A DNA stretch of 21,118 bases from JASFEQ01 sp050122535 (GCA_050122535.1 JASFIT010000024.1:1-21118); one strand, 5' to 3'; shown: positions 1 to 7,208, counted from the first letter of the stretch. The notes: generated by a model not told the origin, from the letters alone. Numbers and translations are program-made.

Positions 1-2
1 GA

Positions 3-446
3 ATCAAGCAACTTCTCAAGCAAAAGAAGTTCCAGAGGATAGTAAAAGAAGTTCTGGATGACCCTAGGATTGGGATTATAAGGTGGCCCTCGGATATCAT
101 CGATGTTTTGATGGAGCAGGAACCAGAGAGGGGAGAGTTCCTGGAAGGTAAACTGGGAGAATATGTATTTAACATAATTCTAAACCAGTTCCGCAGGAAA
201 TCAGATTCGAGCCTTGGAGGGAAAATTGAGAGAGTATGCGACAAACATTTCTATTCTAAATTTCAATTCTTGGGACATGTGGGCTATGACGAGAGAGTGC
301 ATGATTCGATTCTCACAAGAAATATATACATAGATAAATACCCCTACACCGTGACGGCAACAGACTTGAAAAACGTGGCAGATAAAATATCAGATAACGG
401 GCAAACGCCTCTATCCACCTATCAGGATTGTTATGAAGAAGTTTGA
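3..446 (+). CDS. MinD/ParA-family P-loop ATPase, C-terminal part (5' end outside window)
   Basis: The frame is open from the first bases of the window to the stop at 444-446, so this is the end of a longer gene. The Walker motifs would lie upstream and cannot be seen. The last 60 residues (FLGHVGYDERVHDSI, then a short strand and a terminal helix NVADKI) match the C-terminal layout of FleN/MinD-like ATPases, where this segment predicts a non-catalytic strand-helix end. An internal TTG/ATG at 108-113 is not a convincing start because the upstream codons read as normal protein. The gene overlaps the following J-domain/HTH gene by 14 bases, so the two are translationally coupled. The family call rests on the C-terminal fragment and on this pairing; the precise role (cell polarity, flagellar number, chromosome or septum positioning) cannot be told. 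Confidence 0.6.
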   Translation: MKQLLKQKKFQRIVKEVLDDPRIGIIRWPSDIIDVLMEQEPERGEFLEGKLGEYVFNIILNQFRRKSDSSLGGKIERVCDKHFYSKFQFLGHVGYDERVHDSILTRNIYIDKYPYTVTATDLKNVADKISDNGQTPLSTYQDCYEEV

Positions 447-1089
447 AGATCTGAGTTATTATGAAATCCTGGAAATTCCGGTTGGTGCGTCTTCCTATGA
501 GATCAGAGAAGCCTATAAGGAAGCCCTGTCCATCTACAATGAAGACTCCCTGACCACCTATTCACTTTTTACGGATGATGAAAGGGACAAAATCCGAGAA
601 AAAGTTGAAGAGGCATTTCTCACGTTAATTGATGAGGTTAAGAGATCTGATTATGATAAGATGCTTGTGGATTCTGGAAAGGTGGATGAGCAGATTCTCC
701 ATGGGAAGTTGCGAGGGAAACCAGCCCAGCTCTTTCCCGATAACAAGGTTACTTACTCAAATGCGGTTTCTAACATGGTGAGGAAAAAAATTGAAGAAAG
801 GGATGTGGAACATATCGCCAGCCAGGTCCTTTCAGAAGAACGGATTTCCGGACGTGACCTGAAAAGGCTGAGAGAAGCGATCGGAATAAAGCAGGAAGAG
901 GTCTTTGAAATCACGAGGATTACGGTCTCCGTTTTAGATGCTATCGAGAATGATCAAGTGGAAAGCCTTCCCCCCCTCATATATTTGAAGAATTTCTTAA
1001 AGCAATATGCAGAAATTCTTCAAGTGGATTCCGAAAAAATCGTTGAAGGCTATACGCGTCATATTGCCAGCAACCAAGAGGAAACCTAG
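433..1089 (+). CDS. J-domain-like / RodZ-type helix-turn-helix (HTH_25) protein
   Basis: The 218-residue cytoplasmic protein has two recognisable parts. Residues 5-76 have the DnaJ J-domain pattern (YYEILEIPVGASSYEIREAY at the start, SDYDKML at the end). The HPD tripeptide that stimulates Hsp70 is replaced by NED, so ordinary co-chaperone activity is unlikely. Residues 138-208 match the HTH_25 domain of RodZ (ISGRDLKRLREAIGIKQEEV, then SVLDAIENDQVESLPP and YLKNFLKQYAEIL). Unlike RodZ there is no transmembrane segment after it. A charged linker of about 60 residues joins the two. The start overlaps the preceding ATPase gene by 14 bases and a terminator follows 49 bases after the stop, so the pair forms the end of an operon. 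A regulatory or localisation partner of the MinD/ParA ATPase is the natural inference; no DNA target is evident. Confidence 0.75.
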   Translation: MKKFEDLSYYEILEIPVGASSYEIREAYKEALSIYNEDSLTTYSLFTDDERDKIREKVEEAFLTLIDEVKRSDYDKMLVDSGKVDEQILHGKLRGKPAQLFPDNKVTYSNAVSNMVRKKIEERDVEHIASQVLSEERISGRDLKRLREAIGIKQEEVFEITRITVSVLDAIENDQVESLPPLIYLKNFLKQYAEILQVDSEKIVEGYTRHIASNQEET

Positions 1090-1137
1090 GGCCATTAAAA
1101 GCGACTAAGCAGAGAGTGACCCGAATCGCAAATCAGG

Positions 1138-1175
1138 ACCCCACGGCTCACAAAGAGCGGTGGGGTTTTGTTTTT
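1138..1175 (+). terminator. Rho-independent terminator after the ATPase/HTH operon
   Basis: CCCCAC (1139-1144) pairs with GTGGGG (1160-1165). The stem continues inward with four more pairs after one G-G mismatch, around the loop ACAAA. The tail is TTTTGTTTTT (1166-1175). The minus-strand side lacks a comparable U-tract, so it works mainly for the plus strand. The stop codon of the convergent M50 gene lies inside the T-tract. Confidence 0.85.
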
Positions 1176-1827
1176 AAAAGAGAAGCTGCGGAATGGCAAG
1201 AAAGAGGGTGTAGAGAAATTTAAAAGGTGGGAGGACAATATGAGAAAGGGCACCTGACCCAAGCAAAATCACGATGATAAGAAATCCATACCGCTCAAGC
1301 ATCATAAAGTAGTGGTCATATTTTGGCGGGAGGAATCCCCAGAGGATTTTACTCCCGTCCAGGGGCGGGACCGGGACGAGATTCAGAAGCGCAAGGAATA
1401 GGTTAATCCCGACAAAGGCGCTGAAGATCAGATACGCTGCTGCAGGAAGTGGGATAAACTTCCGCAAGAATACCAATATAAATGAGCCCACGAAGGCAAG
1501 GATAAGATTAGACCCAGGACCCGCTAGGGCAACCCACATACTTCCTTTTCGAATATTCACATGTGGTTTGAAATTTTGGGGATTAAAGGGCACCGGTTTT
1601 GCCCACCCAAAAACGGGTCCGCCGAGAATGAGCAAAATGAGAGGTAGGATGACCGTACCCAATGGATCTATGTGCGGTATGGGATTGAGGGTAAGGCGTC
1701 CCATATACTTTGCAGTGGGGTCACCAAGCCTGTAGGCCATCCATCCATGTGCCACCTCGTGGATCACGATGGAAAATAGTACCGGTACCACCCAGATCGC
1801 AATCCTTGTTATTACGTCAAACCCCAT
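1174..1827 (-). CDS. Site-2 protease family (M50) membrane zinc metalloprotease
   Basis: The 217-residue protein is almost entirely hydrophobic, with about six predicted membrane segments. The zinc-binding HEVAH is at residues 23-27 inside the first segment. The second signature, NLVPVPPLDG (149-158, Asp157 as third ligand), matches the NPxPxLDG motif of the family. AGPGSN near residue 103 is also typical. There is no PDZ or CBS domain, so it belongs to the short Rip/SpoIVFB-like bacterial group, not the RseP group. Such proteins cut transmembrane substrates within the membrane, often in signalling; the substrate is not predictable here. An AAAGGA site about 5-6 bases before the ATG supports the start. 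The gene stands alone and converges on the HTH gene, its stop codon falling within that gene's terminator. Confidence 0.9.
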   Translation of the reverse strand: MGFDVITRIAIWVVPVLFSIVIHEVAHGWMAYRLGDPTAKYMGRLTLNPIPHIDPLGTVILPLILLILGGPVFGWAKPVPFNPQNFKPHVNIRKGSMWVALAGPGSNLILAFVGSFILVFLRKFIPLPAAAYLIFSAFVGINLFLALLNLVPVPPLDGSKILWGFLPPKYDHYFMMLERYGFLIIVILLGSGALSHIVLPPFKFLYTLFLAIPQLLF

Positions 1828-2204
1828 TTATATTCCTTTTCGCCTTGCTTCCCAGAACACAATTCCCTGATTTAATTATGGATCTTCACCTGATTGTCCA
1901 CAACGAATACACATATAAGAATATGGCAATCCTCATCGTGAGAATCAAGTGGGTTTTCCGCATTATTTGGCGGATTGATAAGTCACCATCTAACGCGGGA
2001 TCTCAGTGGCTGATGATGGCTAATTATTTTCCTGATTGATAAATTTGAAAACTTTTGTATAGTAGCAAGAGAGCCGCTTTTCCACAAGAAGCAAAAACTT
2101 GGCCAATTCAGGCCCCAAGACCTGATTTCAGGCACTTTCGATATTTAGGCGATTAAATATCCACGCTTTACTGGATGACGGGAAGAAGAGAGGGGGTGGA
2201 TCTT
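1828..2204. other. Divergent intergenic region
   Basis: This gap separates the minus-strand M50 gene from the plus-strand MEMO gene. It is more AT-rich than its surroundings and holds the probable promoter at 2036-2063. A 53-codon open frame from ATG 1879 lacks a ribosome-binding site and resembles no family, so I treat it as non-coding. For the M50 gene I see no convincing promoter; a CATAAT-like box with a poor -35 lies near 1880 on the minus strand. Confidence 0.5.
2036..2063 (+). promoter_or_regulatory. Probable sigma-70 promoter for the MEMO gene
   Basis: TTGATA (2036-2041) is followed after 16 bases by TATAGT (2058-2063); each box is one mismatch from consensus. Transcription would start near 2070 and leave a leader of about 135 bases before the start at 2205. 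Confidence 0.45.
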
Positions 2205-3059
2205 ATGGCCGTCAGGAGGTCTGATTTTGCAGGTAGTTGGTATCCTGGAAATGAGGCGGACTGCAAAAGGGAAATTGAGGCCTTCTCCAAAGACAGCCTC
2301 CCTTGTCCTCCAACTGAAAAGGAGAGCGCGGGAGGAATTGTCCCCCACGCGGGGTGGTTCTATTCGGGCAAAATAGCCTGCAACGTGATCGAATGCCTGG
2401 GGAGCGGTAAGACACCAGACACCGTTGTCATTTTTGGCAGGCATCTCCATCCCGGGGGCAGCAATTACATCATGAAAGAGGGCGCGTGGGCCACCCCACT
2501 GGGAGACTTGGAAATTGATCATGAGTTGGCCGAGAGGCTCACATCAGAGTTCCGCTTTCATGTGGAGACTGCTTCCCGTTATGAGCCAGACAACACTATT
2601 GAATTACAGTTGCCTTTTATAAAGCATTTTTTTCCAGATTCAAAGATTTTGCCCATGGGCGTACCACCCACTCTCAACTCTATCAAGATCGGGGAACGGG
2701 TCGCCCAGCTATCGGTGGAGATGGGCCGAGAGACGATTATCTTGGGCTCAACGGATTTGACGCACTATGGATACAATTATGGTTACACGCCCAAAGGCGT
2801 CGGGGAGGAGGCCGTCAACTGGGTGAAAAACGAAAACGATAAGAGGGTCGTGGATTTGATGGTGGCTATGGATGCCCAAGCCGTTGTAGAGGAATCTTTG
2901 AAAAATTATAATGCCTGTTGTTCAGGGGCTGCGGCCACTGCCATCGCTGCAGCAAAAGGATTGGGTGCCGAAAAGGGAGAAAAGCTAGTCTATTGCACGA
3001 GCTATGACATTAGACCTGATAGCAGCTTTGTTGGATATGTGGGCATCCTCTTTTCGTAG
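2205..3059 (+). CDS. MEMO-family protein (AmmeMemoRadiSam system protein B type)
   Basis: I place the start at ATG 2205 (284 residues). It has a G-rich ribosome-binding site (AGGGGGTGG) a few bases upstream and begins directly with the family's opening (RRSDFAGSWYPG). The upstream ATG at 2175 would add ten residues that do not fit. Family hallmarks, numbered from this start, are VPHAGWFYSG (His48), GRHLH (His80/His82), the TIELQLPF helix (130-138), GSTDLTHYG (His187) and CCSGAAA (Cys238/Cys239). Those His and Cys residues correspond to the metal-site residues described for human MEMO1. The usual AMMECR1 and radical SAM partners are absent from the window; the radical SAM gene at 19876 is of another type. 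A sensor kinase follows after 46 bases, probably in the same transcript. The biochemical role of bacterial MEMO proteins is not settled. Confidence 0.92.
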   Translation: MAVRRSDFAGSWYPGNEADCKREIEAFSKDSLPCPPTEKESAGGIVPHAGWFYSGKIACNVIECLGSGKTPDTVVIFGRHLHPGGSNYIMKEGAWATPLGDLEIDHELAERLTSEFRFHVETASRYEPDNTIELQLPFIKHFFPDSKILPMGVPPTLNSIKIGERVAQLSVEMGRETIILGSTDLTHYGYNYGYTPKGVGEEAVNWVKNENDKRVVDLMVAMDAQAVVEESLKNYNACCSGAAATAIAAAKGLGAEKGEKLVYCTSYDIRPDSSFVGYVGILFS

Positions 3060-3105
3060 CGAGTCAGTAAACCGGACAAAGAACGCATAACACTGGGGAG
3101 TTCAG

Positions 3106-3858
3106 ATGGGTACACGAAGAATAAAATTTGATCTTTTGATTCATGATCTTAAGACGCCACTCGCTGTCATTGAGGCGGGACTAACTTCCCTCATTGAAAG
3201 GTGTGAAAAATATGGTCCCCTCACTGAGAAACAAAAGAAGGTTCTGAGGAGGGCCTTGAGGAATACCAAAGTTACCCAGACGCTGGTAAACGATGCTATG
3301 GAGATAGGGAGATCTAGCGAGGGGATTATTCATACGCACAGATTCTCCCTTGCCAATCTGATTGAGCAGTCTCTGGTCGAACTTTTTGATTTGACCGACT
3401 ACAGGGCCGCAGAGAGCGTCAAAGAGTGTGTGACCCTCACCGTCTTGAAAGAAACCTTGTCTGAAAGGAACATCATGCTCAATGTGGATGAGAATCTTTG
3501 GTGTCAGGACGTCTACCTGGACGAGGGCAAAATCCGGCAGATCCTGAGAAACCTCCTGAATAATGCCTTGAAGTATCGAAAAAAACTGATTGAAATCAAG
3601 ATAGAAAGTAATGGCAAGTCTCTCTTTCTTTCTGTCAGGGACGATGGGGACGGAATACCCGCGGAATATCACCAAAGAATTTTTGAGTGCTATTTCCAAA
3701 TGGACACAGAACAGAATCACTGTGTGAGAGGCCACGGCTTAGGTCTGGCAGGCGTCATGGTGCTGGTAGAGGATATGGGCGGCAGACTGTCTTTGGAAAG
3801 TGATATGGGAAAGGGAGCCAAGTTCTTAGTTGAGGTGCCCTTGAGCAGGCCTACATAA
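3106..3858 (+). CDS. Sensorless soluble histidine kinase
   Basis: The 250-residue protein begins almost at once with the dimerisation/phospho-acceptor helix (LIHDLKTPLAVI, phospho-acceptor His13). It then has a complete HATPase_c domain: N-box NLLNNALKY (149-157), G1 DDGDGIP (179-185), F-box around RIFECYF, and G2 GHGLGLAG (209-216). No transmembrane segment, PAS, GAF or HAMP domain precedes the H-box, so it is cytosolic and any input must come through a partner. The central part, residues 80-125, is longer than usual between the two helical hairpins and could hold a small regulatory insert. The start ATG follows GGGAG at good spacing. It lies 46 bases after the MEMO gene, and its 3' end overlaps the convergent response regulator by 8 bases. 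The two probably form a pair even though they are on opposite strands. Confidence 0.93.
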   Translation: MGTRRIKFDLLIHDLKTPLAVIEAGLTSLIERCEKYGPLTEKQKKVLRRALRNTKVTQTLVNDAMEIGRSSEGIIHTHRFSLANLIEQSLVELFDLTDYRAAESVKECVTLTVLKETLSERNIMLNVDENLWCQDVYLDEGKIRQILRNLLNNALKYRKKLIEIKIESNGKSLFLSVRDDGDGIPAEYHQRIFECYFQMDTEQNHCVRGHGLGLAGVMVLVEDMGGRLSLESDMGKGAKFLVEVPLSRPT

Positions 3859-4381
3859 TATCTCCAAGCTCTTCTTTAGAGAGGCGGCTGGTATAGGTCT
3901 CATCAAATTCCTTCCAGAATTCTTCATTCTTTCTTCTCCATTCAGGGCCGAACTTCTTATCAAAGAAAGGTCTAAGCCTGGCGAACCAGGTGCTATCCTT
4001 TTCGATTCCCCTCATGTGTGCCTCTAAAATATACCGAACGAAAGTGGGGATATCCGCAATCTTGTCTTTTGGAATATAAGATTTGGCCCCTCCTTTGACA
4101 GATTTGACAAGATAGTCCGGGCTGAGCGCATGGGCTGTAAGCATGAGGGCAGGTATTCCTTTTTGCGTAGCTAGCTTGAGTAATTCATGGCCCTTCACTC
4201 CCATAATATCGAGAATGGCCACATCATATGTATATTTATCAAGAAATTTCTTGGCCGTTTCGAAATCGGGAGCAGTGTCTATAAGACACATATCCAACAA
4301 TTCCTCAAGCGTCTCCAGAATATCGGGCTCATCGTCCACAATGAGAATCCTTCTCCCCTGCAAAATTTCCTCACCCTGCAT
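3851..4381 (-). CDS. Single-receiver response regulator with short C-terminal extension
   Basis: I use ATG 4381 (176 residues), six bases after a strong GGAGGG. The longer reading from 4444 adds 21 residues that do not look like part of a receiver. Receiver landmarks are RRILIVDDEPD (acidic pair Asp16/Asp17), VAILD (phospho-acceptor Asp58), LMLTAHA (Thr82) and YIPKDK (Lys105). After residue 120 there is no DNA-binding or enzymatic output domain. Instead a charged, aromatic-rich helical tail follows (WFARLRPFFDKKFGPEW, then FWKEFDETY). Output is therefore probably by protein-protein contact or phosphotransfer. It converges on the histidine kinase with an 8-base overlap of coding ends, the likely partner. 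Confidence 0.92.
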   Translation of the reverse strand: MQGEEILQGRRILIVDDEPDILETLEELLDMCLIDTAPDFETAKKFLDKYTYDVAILDIMGVKGHELLKLATQKGIPALMLTAHALSPDYLVKSVKGGAKSYIPKDKIADIPTFVRYILEAHMRGIEKDSTWFARLRPFFDKKFGPEWRRKNEEFWKEFDETYTSRLSKEELGDIM

Positions 4382-4843
4382 GTAGACCCTCCCTGGAGCT
4401 TTAATAGGCAGAAAGATACTAACTTTATGGGGTACCGTAGTCAATAGCTTTCTAAACTCCCTGATCCACCATCAAGGCATCATCTGCGGCGTTGCCTTCG
4501 ATCGCTCCTCCTTGCGGCGTATTGCCCGATATGCCTCAGTCGTCGCTCCTCGGCGCCTAGCATCTGATACCTTGCTGGTGATCAGGAATTCTACATAACC
4601 TGCTATTTCAGCCCTAATACCCAAATTAGACGGTGGATTTGGGAGCCGCTAGGGAATGCTTAAGTCAGTTGCATTTGCCTCCCCTCTATCCCCACAATTG
4701 CGTTATTCCAGTACGGAGTGGTCGAAAAGCATTTATGGTAGGTGAGGGTCGCTTGGGGGCCATTGCAACTATTTTTCTTTTTTTTGGCCTGACTTATGAC
4801 CCCCTGATGTGATATAGCCACTTGGAACAAGGAGATACATGCT
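4382..4843. other. Long intergenic region with palindrome
   Basis: This 460-base gap lies between the divergent response regulator and the small His-containing protein. It contains the palindromic element at 4460-4586, close to the regulator. The rest (4590-4843) has no open frame with a ribosome-binding site, and a pyrimidine run (ATTTTTC plus T8) near 4771-4785. I found no good sigma-70 or sigma-54 promoter for either neighbour. Confidence 0.5.
4460..4586. repeat. Large imperfect palindromic intergenic element
   Basis: The left arm begins CCTGATC (4460-4466) and the right arm ends GATCAGG (4580-4586). Pairing continues inward, with small bulges, through ACCATCAAGGCATCA on the left and the complement of TGATACCTTGCTGGT on the right, about 22 bases per arm. 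The interior is GC-rich with two partly repeated blocks, each starting TGCGGCG (from about 4485 and 4513). It looks like a REP-like, transcribable hairpin of the kind dispersed in Desulfobacterota genomes. Only this copy is in the window, so repetitiveness is inference. Confidence 0.55.
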
Positions 4844-5041
4844 ATGGAATTTGTTGAAAGGGCAAAAATAATGCTTGAGCGTTGGATAAGCCATAATGAT
4901 CATCACCAACAGGAATATGAAACGTTTGCTGATCTTCTGGAAGAGGCGGGTAAGGCGGAAAGCGCCAGATACGTGAGAGAAATGACAGAATTGAGCACCA
5001 GGAGTACGGCGTGCTTAAGGAAGGCGCTAGAAGCACTCTGA
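4844..5041 (+). CDS. Small His-containing helical protein, possible metal partner of CooT
   Basis: The 65-residue protein is acidic and entirely helical in prediction. Its key segment is RWISHNDHHQQEYETF (residues 13-28), with three histidines (17, 20 and 21), then an amphipathic helix pair (EEAGKAESARYVREMTEL and the C-terminal KALEAL). The spacing of His and acidic residues would suit metal binding. It resembles small unassigned helical proteins found near nickel and cobalt genes, but I cannot name the family with confidence. GGAG (4831-4834) lies nine bases before the ATG. The nickel-binding CooT gene follows about 200 bases later, beyond a palindromic repeat. A shared metal role is inference from that proximity and the histidines. 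Confidence 0.65.
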   Translation: MEFVERAKIMLERWISHNDHHQQEYETFADLLEEAGKAESARYVREMTELSTRSTACLRKALEAL

Positions 5042-5046
5042 GAGCG

Positions 5047-5172
5047 TCTCACGTGCACATGGCGTGCTGGAGCACTGGAGTAATGGATTATTGGATTTTG
5101 AAATGGAAAGAGGTTGGCCTTGTTCCATCCAGTCCATCGCTCCCATACTCCATTACTCTATCACTCCGTGAG
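5047..5172. repeat. Imperfect inverted repeat built from TGGAGTAAT-like units
   Basis: GAGTAATGGA (5078-5087) is repeated inverted as TCCATTACTC (5149-5158), and pairing extends to about 18 bases per arm. An inner stem pairs ATGGAA (5103-5108) with TTCCAT (5123-5128). The arms consist of short related words (TGGAG, TAATGGA, TATTGGA) repeated about every 8 bases. The element fills the gap between the His-containing protein and CooT and would form a large hairpin in RNA or DNA. Confidence 0.6.
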
Positions 5173-5238
5173 GGCGATGTGAGAGAGAGAAATGGTCCAT
5201 AAAGACTGAGCATCATGAATCTTTTTGGGGGATTTACA

Positions 5239-5430
5239 ATGTGTGAAGCGCATGCCTACATTTTAAAGAATGGTGAGGAAGAGGTTCTCCTGGAGAACGT
5301 TGATCTAGTGGAAGTGGAAGGGGATGAGGTCAGAATGATCAATATCTTTGGAGAACAAAAAATTCTAAAGGCCCTAATCAAGAGCTACAACAATACGGAG
5401 AGGAAGATCCTGCTTGAAGTTATCCAATAG
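5239..5430 (+). CDS. CooT-family small nickel-binding protein
   Basis: The start is ATG 5239 (63 residues), six bases after GGGGGA. An ATG at 5215 in the same frame would add eight residues and bury the family's N-terminus. The protein begins MCEA, so Cys2 follows the initiator Met, as in CooT of Rhodospirillum rubrum, where this cysteine takes part in nickel binding. The rest follows the family pattern: ENVDLVEVEGDEVRMINIFG, a polar EQK turn, then a C-terminal strand (RKILLEV). It probably forms a small beta-rich dimer. CooT assists nickel delivery to carbon monoxide dehydrogenase in R. rubrum, but no CODH or hydrogenase gene lies in this window, so the client enzyme is unknown. Confidence 0.88.
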   Translation: MCEAHAYILKNGEEEVLLENVDLVEVEGDEVRMINIFGEQKILKALIKSYNNTERKILLEVIQ

Positions 5431-5499
5431 GTGGTTTATTGATAGGAAGCGTCCTTAGCGTTCAGAGGTCCTTACTAACCCATAGGAGAGACAGGTATA

Positions 5500-6261
5500 A
5501 TGGAGCATTTGATAAATCAGGCTGCTGAGATCATCTACAACTCCAAATTGACCCTTGCATTGACCGGTGCAGGGATCTCCGTGGAATCCGGAATACCTGA
5601 TTTTAGGAGTGCTGGAGGGCTCTGGTCAAAATTTAGCCCTGAGGAGTATGCGACCATTACGGCCTTCAGAGAGGACCCTGAGAAGGTTTGGATGATGGTG
5701 AAGGAGATGGGAGCGTTATTGGATCAAGCCAAGCCCAACAAGGCCCATCTGGGAATGGGAGAGCTGGAAAAACTGGGATTCCTTCATTATATCATCACCC
5801 AAAATGTGGATAATCTGCACCAGGAGGGTGGGGCCACTAATGTCATAGAATATCACGGAAATTCAAGCACCCTATCCTGCCTTTGGTGTGGAAATGCATA
5901 TACCGCTGAAGAGAAGAGGGAAGAACATCCGCCTCGGTGTCGATGCGAGAAAATCCTGAAACCTGATGTGGTTTTTTTTGGAGAAGCTATTCCAACAGAG
6001 GCCCTTAACAAATCTTACCTGCTGGCATCCTCTGCAGAGGCCTTGATGGTGGCTGGCACATCAGCTGTGGTATCTCCTGCCAATACCATTCCTGTCGTCG
6101 TCAAGCAGAATGGGGGAAAAATCATAGAAATCAATAAAGAAAGGACACACCTCACAGATACAGTGAGCGATGTGTTTATTCAGGGTGGAGCTGGCGAGAT
6201 AATCGAAGCGTTGGTGACGGAAGTAAAGAGGATGGCGGGTGCGCGGGGGGCTTCACGTTGA
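5500..6261 (+). CDS. Sir2-family NAD-dependent protein deacetylase (sirtuin)
   Basis: The 253-residue length is normal for a bacterial sirtuin. NAD-binding motifs are TGAGISVESGIPDFRS (22-37) and TQNVDNLHQ (100-108), and the catalytic His119 is in EYHGN. The zinc module has Cys127/Cys130 (CLWC) and Cys147/Cys149 (CRC), so the second pair is CxC instead of the more common CxxC. GTSAVVSPAN (186-195) and the NKE loop bind the rest of NAD. The Tyr-x-x-Arg pair of desuccinylases such as CobB/SIRT5 is not visible after FREDPEKVW, so deacetylation or removal of other neutral acyl groups is more likely. GGAG lies about 11 bases before the ATG, a little far. The next gene is convergent, 38 bases away. 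Confidence 0.95.
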   Translation: MEHLINQAAEIIYNSKLTLALTGAGISVESGIPDFRSAGGLWSKFSPEEYATITAFREDPEKVWMMVKEMGALLDQAKPNKAHLGMGELEKLGFLHYIITQNVDNLHQEGGATNVIEYHGNSSTLSCLWCGNAYTAEEKREEHPPRCRCEKILKPDVVFFGEAIPTEALNKSYLLASSAEALMVAGTSAVVSPANTIPVVVKQNGGKIIEINKERTHLTDTVSDVFIQGGAGEIIEALVTEVKRMAGARGASR

Positions 6262-6299
6262 CCCATTTCTCTTGGCCCTGACCTGGACCTGTGTAAGGC

Positions 6300-7154
6300 T
6301 TATTTGGGTTTCAAGAAGTCCTCCAGGTGTATGACCTTATCCTGTTTTCTGGCCATATCCCATGATCCCTTCACTTTGGCCTTCCGGAGATCGCTTATCA
6401 TCCCCTGAAGTTCTGGATTCTGATCTATGATTCCCTGGATCTGTTTGCTGAGATTCTTCCAGGTATTATCAAGATCCTCTGTGTCCAGCTCAAAACCTCC
6501 CCAACGGGACAGCAGAGCCCCCAAATGGGATAGAAGGCCGAAATGTGTGGTTCCCTGGAGGTAATAGGGGCAATGGCACCAGAGGCTAACACAATCGATC
6601 CCCCGTTTTTTGGCTTCAGAATGGATGGTAGAATGAATGGCACTAGGGCCTTTGTAATTGATTGTGTTCACATTTTCCGCCTTCAGCTCGGAAAGGAGTT
6701 CCTCGCTTGAGGCGAGGGCGGAGATTACCGTATCTGTGTGGAGAACATTATCGTACATGCTGCCCAGGCTGACGATGGTTCTTACGCCCGATTTCTGACA
6801 GAGGGTCAGGATGGCATCCACAAAATGGAACCATCGGAGGTGAGGTTCGCTCGCCTTAAGAATAATCAGGTCACGACCCGCGTGATCCGACTGGGTGGCG
6901 TAGAGGAACCCTCCTGGCGGAAAGATCTTTCTGAGCATCCCATCTTCAATCTCCACCACCGGACGATTCTCATCAAATCGGTAAAAGAGGTCAGGATCTA
7001 TTTTTCCAAAGCGTTCTGCCTTCAGTTTGCGGATCAGATAATCAGCCATCCCCCGTGAGATATCCAAGGCATTCCCCCACCCATCAAAGCCGGCGATGAA
7101 AAGCGGGTCTTTCAGTTCAGGCACCTGTATGATTTGAATACTTTCTCCAATCAT
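6300..7154 (-). CDS. PAC2-family protein (proteasome assembly chaperone 2-like fold)
   Basis: The protein is about 284 residues from ATG 7154. The frame continues to a GTG at 7196, but neither start has a visible Shine-Dalgarno site, so the N-terminus is uncertain; the PAC2 fold begins soon after Met in PELKDPLFIAGFDGWGNA. Further family features are SEPHLRW, SLGSMYDNVLHT with SLWCHCPYYL downstream, and a helical C-terminal end. PAC2 proteins (COG2047/COG1938 type) occur in archaea, actinobacteria and some proteobacteria. They resemble eukaryotic proteasome assembly chaperone 2, but no proteasome gene is visible here and the bacterial function is unknown. It converges on the sirtuin gene. Its start lies close to the promoter of the next, divergent gene. 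Confidence 0.85.
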   Translation of the reverse strand: MIGESIQIIQVPELKDPLFIAGFDGWGNALDISRGMADYLIRKLKAERFGKIDPDLFYRFDENRPVVEIEDGMLRKIFPPGGFLYATQSDHAGRDLIILKASEPHLRWFHFVDAILTLCQKSGVRTIVSLGSMYDNVLHTDTVISALASSEELLSELKAENVNTINYKGPSAIHSTIHSEAKKRGIDCVSLWCHCPYYLQGTTHFGLLSHLGALLSRWGGFELDTEDLDNTWKNLSKQIQGIIDQNPELQGMISDLRKAKVKGSWDMARKQDKVIHLEDFLKPK

Positions 7155-7208
7155 AATCAAAGTTTGGCACTGGGCTAAAGTATTGTCAAGGATCACGTTT
7201 AATTTCTA

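Noticed and set aside
1879..2039. 53-codon plus-strand frame upstream of the MEMO gene
   Set aside because: No ribosome-binding site, no recognisable motif, and it overlaps the region expected to hold the promoter.
4752..4768. Sigma-54 promoter before the His-containing gene
   Set aside because: The GG and GC elements are eight bases apart instead of ten.
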